Part shown: positions 36,681-45,262 of the stretch, one piece after another | Layout: each line of letters opens with the position of its first letter | Position numbering within the stretch: position 1 is the first letter of the stretch | DNA from: Parasedimentitalea psychrophila | GTDB lineage: Bacteria; Pseudomonadota; Alphaproteobacteria; Rhodobacterales; Rhodobacteraceae | Assembly (NCBI RefSeq): GCF_030285785.1 | Contig: NZ_CP127247.1 | Span: 1,511,501 to 1,575,500, forward strand | DNA: 64,000 bases | Reading direction: 5' to 3' | Program-made: the position numbers and the translations under genes | Notes under the pieces: model-generated | Databases searched by the model: none | What the model saw: the letters and a program-made list of their open reading frames with translations, nothing else | Told to the model about the DNA's origin: nothing

Positions 36681-37346
36681 CTAGCTGTCTGAACTACGTA
36701 GTGCGGTCACCGATGAGGCCAAAATCGCCGACCCACCTTCAAGAATCAAGACCACATTAGTGCCCTGCATCTGAGTTTCCGCCACATTGGAATAGACTTC
36801 GGCCATTTCTGACATCAGCACTTCGCCATTTGCGATACTTTCGACCACAAAAGTGTAGCTTCCGCTGGCAAATGCCGAACCATCATCATCCACACCGTCC
36901 CATTCATAGGCGTCCGCAGAAACCGGCAACGTGACACGCTGCACCTCAGTCCCATCAGAATCACTGACCACCAGTTGAACGGTGTCCGAGGCGGCCGCTG
37001 GGTTTGGCGCAATAGTAATCGGCGTTGATCCATCAAAATATCCTGGCGCGGCAGCCCTCGCCTCCATGCCAACCCAGCCCGACATCGCCGCCATGTTCGC
37101 CAAACCAATTTGTTGGGCAATTGACGACAAGATATCGTTGTTTTCAGTTTGCTTTTCGACCATCGAAAACTGTGCCAGCTGCGATGCATATTCCGACGAA
37201 TCCATCGGCTCCAGCGGATCTTGATACTTCGCCTGTGCGGTCAGCATTATGAGAAATGTTTCATAATCAGATTTTTGAGTGGCAGTCGTGGTTGCTGCGC
37301 TTGTCGTGGTTGCCACTGCAGTGGCTGTACTAACGGCTGTGGTCAT
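36681..37346 (-). CDS. flgD: Flagellar hook-capping protein FlgD
   Basis: This is a 221-residue protein that caps the growing hook. The N-terminal export and assembly region has the KSDYETFLIMLTAQAKYQDPLEPMDSSEYASQLAQF block (short quote: QYQDPLEPMDSSEYASQLA-type), and the C terminus has the tandem beta domains (Ig-like FlgD fold, VSDSDGTEVQ). The first 20 residues are Thr/Ala-rich. It ends the minus-strand fliK-flgD operon and follows fliK by four bases. Confidence 0.95.
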   Translation of the reverse strand: MTTAVSTATAVATTTSAATTTATQKSDYETFLIMLTAQAKYQDPLEPMDSSEYASQLAQFSMVEKQTENNDILSSIAQQIGLANMAAMSGWVGMEARAAAPGYFDGSTPITIAPNPAAASDTVQLVVSDSDGTEVQRVTLPVSADAYEWDGVDDDGSAFASGSYTFVVESIANGEVLMSEMAEVYSNVAETQMQGTNVVLILEGGSAILASSVTALRSSDS

Positions 37347-37350
37347 CGAC

Positions 37351-38895
37351 TTAAATCCTCATATCCAGCCCGGATTCTCCCAGGCGAAGGTTCTGTTTTT
37401 CAGGTTGCTGCATATTTTCGGCACTTGGGCCGCCGTCACTTGATCCGGATGATCCGTTTTCAAGTGAATCTCCCTGCTCGCTCTCATCGCCGGACAGGCC
37501 CTCGCCGCTGAACTCAAAGGAGATGTCTTCGAATCCCATGCGGCGGAACTCTTCAGACAGTTCATTAATGTGGCGGCGCATCAGATCGCCGGTTTCAGGA
37601 CGTTCTGTGGTGATCATGACAACGACCGAAGTTTCAGTGGTGCTCACCCGCATTTTCACCCGGCCCAGCTCCTCTGGGCTGAGCGCGATATCAATGTTGC
37701 GTTCTCCCTTGGTTGCCAGCGCCTCGGCCAGTTGCGCCGCCACCAAACGCGGGGTTTCAGGCCGGTACGTGGTCCCGGGGCTCATCACCGCTTCGGTCAG
37801 CAATTGCGCCAGACCGGCGGGTTCAGATCCCATCGGGTCCAATATCAGGCTGGCGCCCAAAGTATCTGCCAAGGGCTCTGCACCCGTGACAGCAATCTGC
37901 CCTGCTGCGGCAGTTTGCGATGCCGGATTCACCTGAACCGACGGTTGCGGCGTTGCGGCCGCTACCTGGTGATTCGGTTGCCGGTTGGTGCGGGTCTGCA
38001 CCTCATCGGATGCAGCTGCCGCGCCCGGTGTTGCCTGCTCCTCTTGCGAGGATGTCACCAAAGGCTGCACCCCATCGGCGAGACCCGCGACCTTTCCCTG
38101 ATCTGCCGCCATCGTCACAATGCCTTGCGGATTTGACCTGATGCCGGTTGGCGAAACCTGTGCCCGGCGCGGATCGGCGGTCCTTATTACCTGCTGCGTC
38201 GCCTGCAACTCAGGTGCACTCTGTCCCGCGCCAGCTGCGGTTCCCAAAGCCGCTCTCTTTTGTCCAGCATCGGCCCTCTCCGTTGCGATGAGAGGGTCTT
38301 CTGGTGGCATCGAATCCGGAATTTGACCCGGAATTTGCATTGCTTGACGGTCCGCCCCGGCGCCAGGTTGCGCTGCTATCATGCGCAATTCGGCAATACT
38401 GCGATGCGTCGGCTGTTCGGCCCCCTTATTCAGGACAGGCTGCCCTGACTGAGCCTCAGTAAACCCAGGCTCTGGCTGAGACGCCACCACATTTGCAGTC
38501 ACATTGGTGGCGGAATCATTCGCCACGTCGCCATTTGCAGCCCCCCCTTGGGAGAATGTGACGGCACCAGATCGGGTTTGCTGCCTGGCCAAAATTTCAG
38601 CACCGGCGGCCTCCAATACCACCACATCCTCGTGGCCACTGGCAGCGCGCTCCTGATCCATTTCCGGTCCACTTGGATCGGCAACATCTGTAGATACCGG
38701 TGCCTGTGTATCTTCTGTGGCTTCGGACTTGTCCGGTTGAACTGGATCACGGACAGCGCCCTGATGCGCATCAGAGGCGGAATAGTAACTCTGAAAAGTC
38801 GCGCCTTTGCTGCCCGAATCGGTCGACACAGGTTTTGGCATGCTCGAACTTTTGACCACGCCAAAAGCCGATTCTGAATGAATATTTTTTATCAT
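37351..38895 (-). CDS. fliK: Flagellar hook-length control protein FliK
   Basis: This is a 514-residue protein. The N-terminal 370 residues are low-complexity and Gln/Ala/Pro-rich. The C-terminal Flg_hook domain (about 390-475) has LSPEELGRVKMRVSTTE, then an MRRHINELSEEFRRMG helix and the DISFEF strand. The last 40 residues are Ser/Gly-rich. Divergence outside the C-terminal domain is normal for FliK. Its promoter region is shared with flgJ and contains a CtrA-like box. Confidence 0.92.
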   Translation of the reverse strand: MIKNIHSESAFGVVKSSSMPKPVSTDSGSKGATFQSYYSASDAHQGAVRDPVQPDKSEATEDTQAPVSTDVADPSGPEMDQERAASGHEDVVVLEAAGAEILARQQTRSGAVTFSQGGAANGDVANDSATNVTANVVASQPEPGFTEAQSGQPVLNKGAEQPTHRSIAELRMIAAQPGAGADRQAMQIPGQIPDSMPPEDPLIATERADAGQKRAALGTAAGAGQSAPELQATQQVIRTADPRRAQVSPTGIRSNPQGIVTMAADQGKVAGLADGVQPLVTSSQEEQATPGAAAASDEVQTRTNRQPNHQVAAATPQPSVQVNPASQTAAAGQIAVTGAEPLADTLGASLILDPMGSEPAGLAQLLTEAVMSPGTTYRPETPRLVAAQLAEALATKGERNIDIALSPEELGRVKMRVSTTETSVVVMITTERPETGDLMRRHINELSEEFRRMGFEDISFEFSGEGLSGDESEQGDSLENGSSGSSDGGPSAENMQQPEKQNLRLGESGLDMRI

Positions 38896-38943
38896 TTTGT
38901 TCCGGACATTCTATCTCGTCACCTCCTTAGTACAGACAACCGG

Positions 38944-38958
38944 TTACGGTAATTTTAA
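38944..38958. promoter_or_regulatory. Candidate CtrA box (TTAC-N7-TTAA)
   Basis: TTACGGTAATTTTAA is one change from the CtrA consensus TTAA-N7-TTAA and lies in the divergent fliK/flgJ promoter region. The sequence AACCGGTTA also occurs twice here, 16 bases apart. Confidence 0.55.
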
Positions 38959-39020
38959 CCGGTTATGGCGCAGTCTCATAAAAATCGAAGCAATTCGAAA
39001 TTATTCATCTGGAGACTCCA

Positions 39021-39311
39021 ATGACCGACCTGACGCCATCAATGCCGCTCTCCATGCCCAGATCGCACCAGGTATCCGCCAGTCAGCAAGACCCGCTGCG
39101 CAAGGCTGCAATGCAGTTAGAGACAACGTTTCTTGCGGAAATGTTGAAATCCGCCGGCTTGGGCGAAAGCCGTGAAACTTTTGGCGGCGGCTCCGGTGAA
39201 GACCAGTTTTCCACATTTCTAATCCGCGCACAGGCGGAACAGATGGCCAAGGCAGGTGGAATCGGCCTGGCCGAATCACTGTACCACTCTTTGAAGGAGT
39301 CTCAAAAATGA
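39021..39311 (+). CDS. flgJ: Rod-binding protein, FlgJ N-terminal type
   Basis: This is a 96-residue protein equal to the N-terminal rod-binding half of FlgJ: KAAMQLETTFLAEMLKSAG, then EDQFSTFLIRAQAEQMAKAGGIGLAE. The muramidase half found in enterics is absent, as usual in alphaproteobacteria, where a separate transglycosylase (here at 54136-54924) can open the wall. It overlaps flgN by four bases. The name CheL has also been used for this gene. Confidence 0.9.
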   Translation: MTDLTPSMPLSMPRSHQVSASQQDPLRKAAMQLETTFLAEMLKSAGLGESRETFGGGSGEDQFSTFLIRAQAEQMAKAGGIGLAESLYHSLKESQK

Positions 39312-39667
39312 CCAACCTGAACCCACAAACCCTGATCGACGACCTCGATTCAATCCTCGACCAAGAGCGCCAGGCCCTGGTCAAAGGTGATCTGACCAAG
39401 TTGGGCGGATTGATGACCAGGAAAGAATCGCTGATCAGTGATCTGAACGCCGTTACAGACTTGGAACGCGAGGCGCTGTCCCAGGTTCAAGACAAAGTAT
39501 CGCGCAACCAAGTGCTGCTGGACAGCGCCATGGAGGGCATCCGTGCGGTATCGGCCCGCATGGCCGAACTGCGCCGGGTTCGTAAAGGCCTGGACGTATA
39601 TGACCAATCCGGGCGCAAGACACGTTTCAACACACGCGGAAGCATGAGCCTGGAGAAACGCGCATGA
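39308..39667 (+). CDS. flgN: FlgN-like flagellar chaperone
   Basis: This is a 119-residue all-helical, coiled-coil protein with Gln, Leu and Arg heptads (EREALSQVQDKVSRNQVLL). The last 15 residues are basic (RKTRFNTRGSMSLEKR). Size, helix pattern and location between flgJ and fliC fit FlgN, the export chaperone for hook-filament junction proteins FlgK and FlgL. Sequence conservation in FlgN is low, so the name rests partly on context. Confidence 0.75.
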   Translation: MTNLNPQTLIDDLDSILDQERQALVKGDLTKLGGLMTRKESLISDLNAVTDLEREALSQVQDKVSRNQVLLDSAMEGIRAVSARMAELRRVRKGLDVYDQSGRKTRFNTRGSMSLEKRA

Positions 39668-39816
39668 ACTTCGCAATTTGGAGAAAATTCTAATTATGCG
39701 AATTTTGGAATTAGCATTCCTTTAGCACCTGTTGGGGCAATGTCACCTTGCATCTCAAATACGAGGTGGCGCGAACGCCTAACGGCCAAACGCACTAGTC
39801 AGAACGACGTCAAAAA

Positions 39817-39832
39817 TGCCCCTATTGGGGCA
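39817..39832 (+). promoter_or_regulatory. Hairpin in the flagellin mRNA leader
   Basis: TGCCCC-TATT-GGGGCA forms a 6-bp stem 45 bases before the fliC ATG, inside the probable 5' untranslated region. FlbT and FlaF of alphaproteobacteria act on the flagellin leader, so this is a candidate target. The surrounding 210 bases between flgN and fliC hold no gene and must contain the fliC promoter. Confidence 0.5.
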
Positions 39833-39877
39833 GCATTAGATGGGGCCAAAGCGCCTCACAGTTAAAGGATATATGCT

Positions 39878-40723
39878 ATGACCAGCATTCTGACAAACAA
39901 CGGCGCAATGGTTGCCCTGCAGACTCTGCAGTCCGTGAACAACAGCCTGACCGATGCGCAAAACGAGATTTCAACAGGGAAACGTGTTGGGTCCGCCGGT
40001 GACAACGCTGCGGTCTGGGCCATTTCCAAAACCATGGAATCTGACATTGCAGGCTTCAACGCGATTTCGGAAAGCCTGGCCGTGGGCGAAGCGACTGTCG
40101 CCGTCGCCTCTGCCGGTGCCGAACAGATCGTGGATAAACTGATCGAAATCAAAGAATTGATCGTATCGGCCCAATCTGAGAACGTCGATCACGGCAAAAT
40201 CCAGCTCGACATCGACAAGAAATCCGCACAGGTTGCTGCGATTATGGCTGCGGCTCAGTTCAACGGCGTCAATCTGCTGCTGGACACCGTTGACGGCACC
40301 GAATCCAAGCTGGGTGTTCTTGCCTCGCTTGACCGGGTTGGCCCAACCGGCACACCAGCGGGAACTGAGATTGACATTAATGCTCTTGATTTCACGAACA
40401 CTTTGGATCTAGCCACTAACCTGACACCGATCGGAGACTCTACCGACGCGGTCCAAGCCTTGATTGACATCGAGGGCTTCCTGGCCATTGCCATTACCGG
40501 CGCGGCGCAACTGGGGTCCGACAGCGCCCGCCTGAAGGACCAGGGCGAATTTGTCTCCAAGCTGACCGATTCCATGAAAATGGGTGTCAGCTCGATGACC
40601 GATACCGATATGGAAGAGGCCTCGGCGCGATTGAAAGCCCTGCAAACCCAGCAGCAACTGGCGGTGCAATCGCTGTCGATTGCCAATAGCGCGCCAGAAA
40701 CACTGATGACACTGTTCCGCTAA
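39878..40723 (+). CDS. fliC: Flagellin
   Basis: This is a 281-residue filament protein. The conserved D0/D1 N-terminal half has MTSILTNNGAMVALQTLQSV, GSAGDNAAVWAIS and AAQFNGVNLL; the C-terminal D1/D0 half has LKALQTQQQLAVQSLSIANSAPE. The central variable region is short (about residues 135-185), as in many Rhodobacterales flagellins. A ribosome site AAGGA precedes the ATG. It is followed by a clear terminator and then the regulators flaF and flbT. Confidence 0.96.
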   Translation: MTSILTNNGAMVALQTLQSVNNSLTDAQNEISTGKRVGSAGDNAAVWAISKTMESDIAGFNAISESLAVGEATVAVASAGAEQIVDKLIEIKELIVSAQSENVDHGKIQLDIDKKSAQVAAIMAAAQFNGVNLLLDTVDGTESKLGVLASLDRVGPTGTPAGTEIDINALDFTNTLDLATNLTPIGDSTDAVQALIDIEGFLAIAITGAAQLGSDSARLKDQGEFVSKLTDSMKMGVSSMTDTDMEEASARLKALQTQQQLAVQSLSIANSAPETLMTLFR

Positions 40724-40731
40724 GAACTCTG

Positions 40732-40757
40732 AGCCGGGGCGTCACCGCGCCCCGGCT
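40732..40757 (+). terminator. fliC terminator hairpin
   Basis: A perfect 10-bp stem (AGCCGGGGCG with its complement) and six-base loop begin eight bases after the fliC stop. The T-run is weak (TTCCC). It may partly terminate fliC transcription or stabilise the abundant flagellin mRNA. Confidence 0.7.
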
Positions 40758-40799
40758 TCCCATCTCAGAGAATCTGAAGATACTACGTAAGGAATTGAC

Positions 40800-41171
40800 G
40801 TGAACGCGCTCAGACATGCGAAGCAAGCCTATTCGGCGGCAAAAGCCCCGACCCGCACCCTTAAAAACCTTGAGTACGACGCCATTGCGCGGGTGACTCA
40901 CCGGCTGGTTGCAGCCGCAAACAAGGGCCCCGACGGGTTCAACTCTCTGGCAGCTGCCCTCACCGACAATCGCAAGCTGTGGTCCATTTTCATGGCCGAT
41001 ATTGCCAGCCCCAACAACCAGCTGCCGTTGGAGCTGAAGGACCATCTCACCTATCTGACCGAGTTCACGCGACAACACACCAGTAAAGTGCTGGCCCGCA
41101 AAGCCGGCGTCACACCTCTGGTTGAAATCAACACGGCCATTATGCGTGGCCTACGAAGCGGAGCCCCATGA
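40800..41171 (+). CDS. flaF: Flagellar biosynthesis regulator FlaF
   Basis: This is a 123-residue, mostly helical protein with a GTG start and AAGGA upstream. It has NALRHAKQAYSAAKAPTRTL at the N terminus and a central LVAAANKGPDGFNSLAAAL. FlaF is required for flagellin production and secretion in Caulobacter, Brucella and Rhodobacterales, often opposing FlbT. It ends one base before the flbT ATG. Confidence 0.93.
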   Translation: MNALRHAKQAYSAAKAPTRTLKNLEYDAIARVTHRLVAAANKGPDGFNSLAAALTDNRKLWSIFMADIASPNNQLPLELKDHLTYLTEFTRQHTSKVLARKAGVTPLVEINTAIMRGLRSGAP

Positions 41172-41172
41172 A

Positions 41173-41577
41173 ATGAGCGGACTTGTCCTGAAACTTGCCC
41201 CCAAAGAACGCGTCCTGGTCAATGGCGCGGTGATTGAAAACGGCGACCGGCGCAGCCGGTTGTCGATCATGACGCCGGACGCCAATATCCTGCGCCTGCG
41301 AGATGCAATCCACCCCGAGGACGCCAACACTCCGGTGCGTCGGGTCTGTTACGCCGCCCAGCTGGTCCTGACCGGCGACATCGATCCGCAGGAGGATCGA
41401 CTGCCGATGCTGCGCCGCATCGAAGACCTGAGCCAGGTCTTCACCGACCCCGATAGCCGCACCTCACTGGCCGAGGCGACCGAGGCGGTGATCCAGAACA
41501 ACCACTATCGCTGCCTCAAGGCGCTGCGCGGCCTGCTGCCGCGCGAGGACCGATTAATCGCGGTTGCTCAAACATGA
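41173..41577 (+). CDS. flbT: Flagellar biosynthesis repressor FlbT
   Basis: This is a 134-residue RNA-binding-type regulator. MSGLVLKLAPKERVLVNGAVIENGDRRSRL is the family start (positions 1-30), followed by LRLRDAIHPEDANTPVRRVCYAAQLVL. In Caulobacter FlbT binds the flagellin mRNA 5' leader and promotes its decay. The start at 41173 gives the family N terminus. The stop overlaps the next ATG (ATGA at 41574-41577). Confidence 0.94.
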   Translation: MSGLVLKLAPKERVLVNGAVIENGDRRSRLSIMTPDANILRLRDAIHPEDANTPVRRVCYAAQLVLTGDIDPQEDRLPMLRRIEDLSQVFTDPDSRTSLAEATEAVIQNNHYRCLKALRGLLPREDRLIAVAQT

Positions 41578-42365
41578 GCTATCAACCGATCATCCCCTCT
41601 AATGGTATCGTTGGCTGGAACTTCTTGCAGGCGACCTATGACAAGCAGTTCGAAACCTTCACTAAGGATGCTGTTTTACAACGGGAAACAGACTACTTTG
41701 TGGAGAATATCGGCAATGTAAAATCAGCCGAGGATCTAATGGCTGACCCGCGGCTATTGTCTGTTGCACTCGACGCTTTTGGACTTGGCGAGGATATTTA
41801 CAAAAAGGCGTATCTTGAAAAAATCCTGACGGATGGCACTGCAGCTGATGACGCTTTAGCTAACAAGTTGGGCGACGACCGGTATGTGCAATTCAGCGAT
41901 GCCTTCGGATTTGGCCCCGGCGACACCATCAAAACCGGATCTGCTCAGGAAATGGCAGATCTGGTATTCACCAATAAGGTACAATCCTTTGAGGAAGCCG
42001 TTGGGGAGCAGGAGGCATCGATGCGGATCGCCCTGTATGGGCAGCGTGAACTCGTCAATCTGGCCGAGGATGGAACCAGTACCGACACCCAATGGTTCAA
42101 CATCATGGGTCAGTCTGCCCTTCGGGAAATGTTCGAAGTGGCACTGGGGCTACCGGAAAGCCTGTCTCAAATCGATCTGGACCAACAACTGGAAGCATTC
42201 AAATCACGCGCTGAATCGATATTTGGAACCGATAATGTCAGTGATTTTTCAGATCCGGATTTGATGGACAAGCTGGTCAACACCTACCTGGCGCGCGAAC
42301 AACTTAAAGATTTTGACGCGTCGCAGTCCTCGGGCGCAACAGCCTTAATGTTGCTGCAGTCCTAA
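41574..42365 (+). CDS. DUF1217 flagellar protein
   Basis: This is a 263-residue protein with the DUF1217 pattern: N-terminal hydrophobic GIVGWNFLQATYDKQFETF, a helical middle, and FEEAVGEQEASMRIALYGQRELVNLA, typical of this flagellum-linked family of alphaproteobacteria. Related genes sit near flagellar regulators in rhizobia. Its function is not established. It is translationally coupled to flbT and is the last gene of the fliC-side plus-strand run. Confidence 0.82.
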   Translation: MSYQPIIPSNGIVGWNFLQATYDKQFETFTKDAVLQRETDYFVENIGNVKSAEDLMADPRLLSVALDAFGLGEDIYKKAYLEKILTDGTAADDALANKLGDDRYVQFSDAFGFGPGDTIKTGSAQEMADLVFTNKVQSFEEAVGEQEASMRIALYGQRELVNLAEDGTSTDTQWFNIMGQSALREMFEVALGLPESLSQIDLDQQLEAFKSRAESIFGTDNVSDFSDPDLMDKLVNTYLAREQLKDFDASQSSGATALMLLQS

Positions 42366-42455
42366 CTTTGGACATCATTGGATAATGGCGCGGCGGGCAT
42401 ATCCCGAACCGCGCTATTTCCACGTCGACGATGGTTTGACCACCCAGAGCCAGGG

Positions 42456-43784
42456 TCAGCGGGTTTTACCCGCACGACGCAGCAATAGAGTCAGACGGTT
42501 GAAACTGTTCTGAATACCCTCTGAATCATCCTTACCAAAAAAGCTGTCCAGTTCCGGCCAGATCTTGACTGCCTGATCCAGGGTTACATCGCTGCCTTCG
42601 GCATATAGACCGGCCCGGATCATCACCTCGGATTGCTCATATGTACCCAGATACTTGCGCACATTTGAGATGATATCGTTTTCTCCGGCGGTGGCCGCGG
42701 CAGGCAGGCTGCGCGAAACCGACCGGGAGACATCGATGGCCGGGAACCGCCCACGCTCGGCAATCTCTCGGTTCAGCACGATATGACCGTCCAGAACGCC
42801 GCGCAGAATATCGGCAATCGGCTCATCCATATCCGAGCCTGCAACCAGCACACTGAACACTGCAGTGATATCACCCTGGCCTGCGGCACCGGGGCCAGCC
42901 CGTTCACACAGACCGGTAATCAGTGGGGTCACCGATGGCGGATAGCCACGCAGGGCTGGTGCCTCTCCAGAGGCCACTGAAATCTCGCGATGTGCTTCGG
43001 CAAAACGCGTCACCGAATCAGCCAGAAACAGCACGTTCTTGCCCTGATCCCGGAAATGTTCGGCCACGGCCATTGCCGACCAGGCGCAGCGCCGCCGCAC
43101 CAAAGCAGACTGATCCGAGGTTGCGGCCACCACGATGGCGCGCTTCATACCCTCGGGGCCAAGCACGTTGTCAACAAAGTGATTCACTTCACGACCCCGT
43201 TCACCAATCAACGCCATCACCACCACATCGGCATCCATATTCTGGGCCAACTGCGCCAACAAAGTCGATTTACCAACCCCGGAACCGGCAAAAAGACCGA
43301 CTCGCTGGCCACGAACAATCGGGAGAATCGTATTGAGCACCGACATGCCAGTGGCAATACGGGCTCCTAACGGCTTGCGCTCGGCCGCCCGTGGGGGGGG
43401 CGACATCAGGTCTCGGGGCGATCCACCACGCAACATCGGCTTGCCATCCAGCGGCGCGCCGAAGGGGTCAATCACCCTGCCAATCCACCTGTCGTCCGGG
43501 GCAAAATCTGGTGTCGGATACAGTAAAACAGGATCATTTATGGCTACACGATTTGGCGCAACATCAGGTAACATACTGATATAAACACTATTAATCATCA
43601 TCACTTCGCCGGACAGCGGGTCGCCATCCTGGCGTTTCAAAACCAGTCGATCACCGATTCGCGCGGTATTACCGAGACCTGAAATCTCGATCACACCTGC
43701 TGAAATTCCGGTCACCCGCCCTAGCGGAGTGCTCAGCCGTTTGCTGGCTATTTCCTGGGTCAGTGCATTCAGGTCAGCGGTCAT
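42456..43784 (-). CDS. fliI: Flagellar export ATPase FliI
   Basis: This is a 442-residue hexameric ATPase of the flagellar type III export apparatus. The Walker A motif is at 166-174 (AGSGVGKST), with VVMALIGERGREVNHFV after it, and the Walker B and LADSVTRFAEAHREI blocks that mark the F1-beta-like family. The start at 43784 follows GGAG nine bases upstream and is preferred over an earlier in-frame ATG. It is a minus-strand single gene, divergent from flgB. Confidence 0.95.
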   Translation of the reverse strand: MTADLNALTQEIASKRLSTPLGRVTGISAGVIEISGLGNTARIGDRLVLKRQDGDPLSGEVMMINSVYISMLPDVAPNRVAINDPVLLYPTPDFAPDDRWIGRVIDPFGAPLDGKPMLRGGSPRDLMSPPPRAAERKPLGARIATGMSVLNTILPIVRGQRVGLFAGSGVGKSTLLAQLAQNMDADVVVMALIGERGREVNHFVDNVLGPEGMKRAIVVAATSDQSALVRRRCAWSAMAVAEHFRDQGKNVLFLADSVTRFAEAHREISVASGEAPALRGYPPSVTPLITGLCERAGPGAAGQGDITAVFSVLVAGSDMDEPIADILRGVLDGHIVLNREIAERGRFPAIDVSRSVSRSLPAAATAGENDIISNVRKYLGTYEQSEVMIRAGLYAEGSDVTLDQAVKIWPELDSFFGKDDSEGIQNSFNRLTLLLRRAGKTR

Positions 43785-43832
43785 TGTCGATCTCCAAAAC
43801 GTTTCTGAAAACAATTTCTAAAGGAATCAGGG

Positions 43833-43847
43833 TTAAGCCTTGGTTGA
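43833..43847. promoter_or_regulatory. Candidate CtrA box (TTAA-N7-TTGA)
   Basis: TTAAGCCTTGGTTGA is one change from TTAA-N7-TTAA, in the divergent fliI/flgB promoter region, 24 bases before the flgB start. Confidence 0.55.
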
Positions 43848-43870
43848 AATCAATCGAGGGAGAAGCCCCG

Positions 43871-44260
43871 ATGTTCACAAAGCTGAATGTCTTTAAACTA
43901 GCAAATGCTATGGCGACCCATGCCGGGACTCGTCAGGCGCTGGTGTCGCAGAATATCGCAAATGCCGATACGCCTGGGTACCACGCCAAAGACATCAAAC
44001 CCTTTTCCGAAGTCATTGACGACAACAGCCAACCGGGTGACATGCGCGCCAGTCGAAGCAATCACCTGAACGGATCATCCGGTCAGGGGTTGGACTGGAC
44101 TGTCCGCACCTCCGAGGACGGTCGCGATCCAAATAATAACTCAGTTTCGATCGAGACCGAAATCCTGAAAGGGGTCGAGGTAAAGCGTCAGCATGACAAG
44201 GCTCTCGCGATCTACAAATCGTCCATGAACATCCTGCGGACCAGCCTGGGTCGCAATTAA
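43871..44260 (+). CDS. flgB: Flagellar proximal rod protein FlgB
   Basis: This is a 129-residue rod protein. The N-terminal VSQNIANADTPGYHAKDIKPF is the rod/hook signature and EVKRQHDKALAIYKSSMNILRTSLGRN is the C-terminal coiled coil. The start at 43871 follows GGGAG. It is the first gene of the run flgB-flgC-fliE-fliQ-flgF-flgG-flgA-flgH-fliL. Confidence 0.95.
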   Translation: MFTKLNVFKLANAMATHAGTRQALVSQNIANADTPGYHAKDIKPFSEVIDDNSQPGDMRASRSNHLNGSSGQGLDWTVRTSEDGRDPNNNSVSIETEILKGVEVKRQHDKALAIYKSSMNILRTSLGRN

Positions 44261-44274
44261 GGAGGCACCGAATA

Positions 44275-44667
44275 ATGAGTGAATTTTCCAATGCATTATC
44301 CGCTTCGTCCAGCGGACTAAAGGCCCAGGCCACCCGGTTGCGCCACGTGTCCGAGAACATCTCGAACGCAGACACACCCGGTTATCGTCGCAAGACAGTC
44401 CCGTTTGAGGCCGTGCGCGACATGAACAGAGACGTTGAAACCGTCGAGGTGGGGCGGGTCCACCTGGACCGCACTGACCTGGCGCAGGTTTATGATCCGT
44501 CGCACCCGCTGGCCAATGAAAGTGGCCACTATGAGGGGTCAAACGTCAACCTGATGATTGAGATCGCTGACGCCCGTGAGGCCCAGCGCAGCTATGAAGC
44601 TAACCTGAAAATGTTCGATCAGACGCGGCAAATGTCCGCCTCTCTGATGGAATTACTACGCCGATAA
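44275..44667 (+). CDS. flgC: Flagellar proximal rod protein FlgC
   Basis: This is a 130-residue rod protein. ENISNADTPGYRRKTVPFEAV is the rod signature, and the C-terminal SNVNLMIEIADAREAQRSYEANLKMF block is the FlgC/FlgG-type end. It follows flgB by 14 bases with a GGAGG ribosome site. Confidence 0.95.
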   Translation: MSEFSNALSASSSGLKAQATRLRHVSENISNADTPGYRRKTVPFEAVRDMNRDVETVEVGRVHLDRTDLAQVYDPSHPLANESGHYEGSNVNLMIEIADAREAQRSYEANLKMFDQTRQMSASLMELLRR

Positions 44668-44689
44668 CTAGAACCTAAGGAGATCCAGA

Positions 44690-44986
44690 ATGGATATTCG
44701 CAGTCTTTCCGCCGCCAGTGGCTATGCCGCAGCACGCCCAGCGACCAAAATTGACCCCGAGCAATCAGGCAGTGATGCCGGCGCACTTCTGAAAAAGAGT
44801 TTTCAGGACTTCACCGCAACGCTACAGCAAAGTGAGCAAACTTCGATTGGAGCGATGACCGGTGATGCTGATCCGCATGCGCTTGTCCAGGCGCTGGCGC
44901 AGACCGAGCTGGCGGTTGAAACAGCCGTGACCGTTCGCAACAAGGTGGTCGAGGCCTATCAAGAAATCCTACGGATGCCGGTCTAA
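44690..44986 (+). CDS. fliE: Flagellar hook-basal body protein FliE
   Basis: This is a 98-residue protein joining the MS ring to the rod. SFQDFTATLQQSEQ in the middle and LVQALAQTELAVETAVTVRNKVVEAYQEILRMPV at the C terminus (in part) are the family signature. AAGGAG precedes it. It is followed three bases later by fliQ. Confidence 0.93.
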   Translation: MDIRSLSAASGYAAARPATKIDPEQSGSDAGALLKKSFQDFTATLQQSEQTSIGAMTGDADPHALVQALAQTELAVETAVTVRNKVVEAYQEILRMPV

Positions 44987-44989
44987 GCC

Positions 44990-45262
44990 ATGATGAGCGA
45001 AGGGCAATTCTACGACACTCTGCGTCAGGCCATGTGGACCGCCGTCATTTCGTCGACTCCCATCCTGACGGTGGCGCTGGTTGTCGGGTTGAGCATCGGC
45101 CTGTTTCAGGCTCTCACTTCGGTCCAGGAAATGACTCTGACATTTGTGCCTAAACTGGCTGCAATCATGGTCGTTTTCTGGATGACCATGGGCTTCATGA
45201 CACAAACGATGCTGGCCTTTTTTCATGGCCATATCATCCCCATGATTATTGGAGGTTCGTAA
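44990..45262 (+). CDS. fliQ: Flagellar export gate protein FliQ
   Basis: This is a 90-residue membrane protein with two helices (about 16-42 and 52-78). LVVGLSIGLFQALTSVQEMTLTFVPKL is the family block (in part). FliQ forms the export gate with FliP and FliR. The start sits three bases after fliE, and its TAA overlaps flgF by one base. Confidence 0.95.
   Translation: MMSEGQFYDTLRQAMWTAVISSTPILTVALVVGLSIGLFQALTSVQEMTLTFVPKLAAIMVVFWMTMGFMTQTMLAFFHGHIIPMIIGGS

Noticed and set aside
39733-39757. A sigma-54-like promoter upstream of fliC
   Set aside because: GG and GC elements are present, but the spacing between them is 12-13 bases rather than the required 10, so it does not fit the -24/-12 consensus.
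42456-43814. The longer start for fliI
   Set aside because: The extra ten residues have no ribosome site, while the ATG at 43784 has GGAG nine bases upstream and matches the usual FliI beginning.
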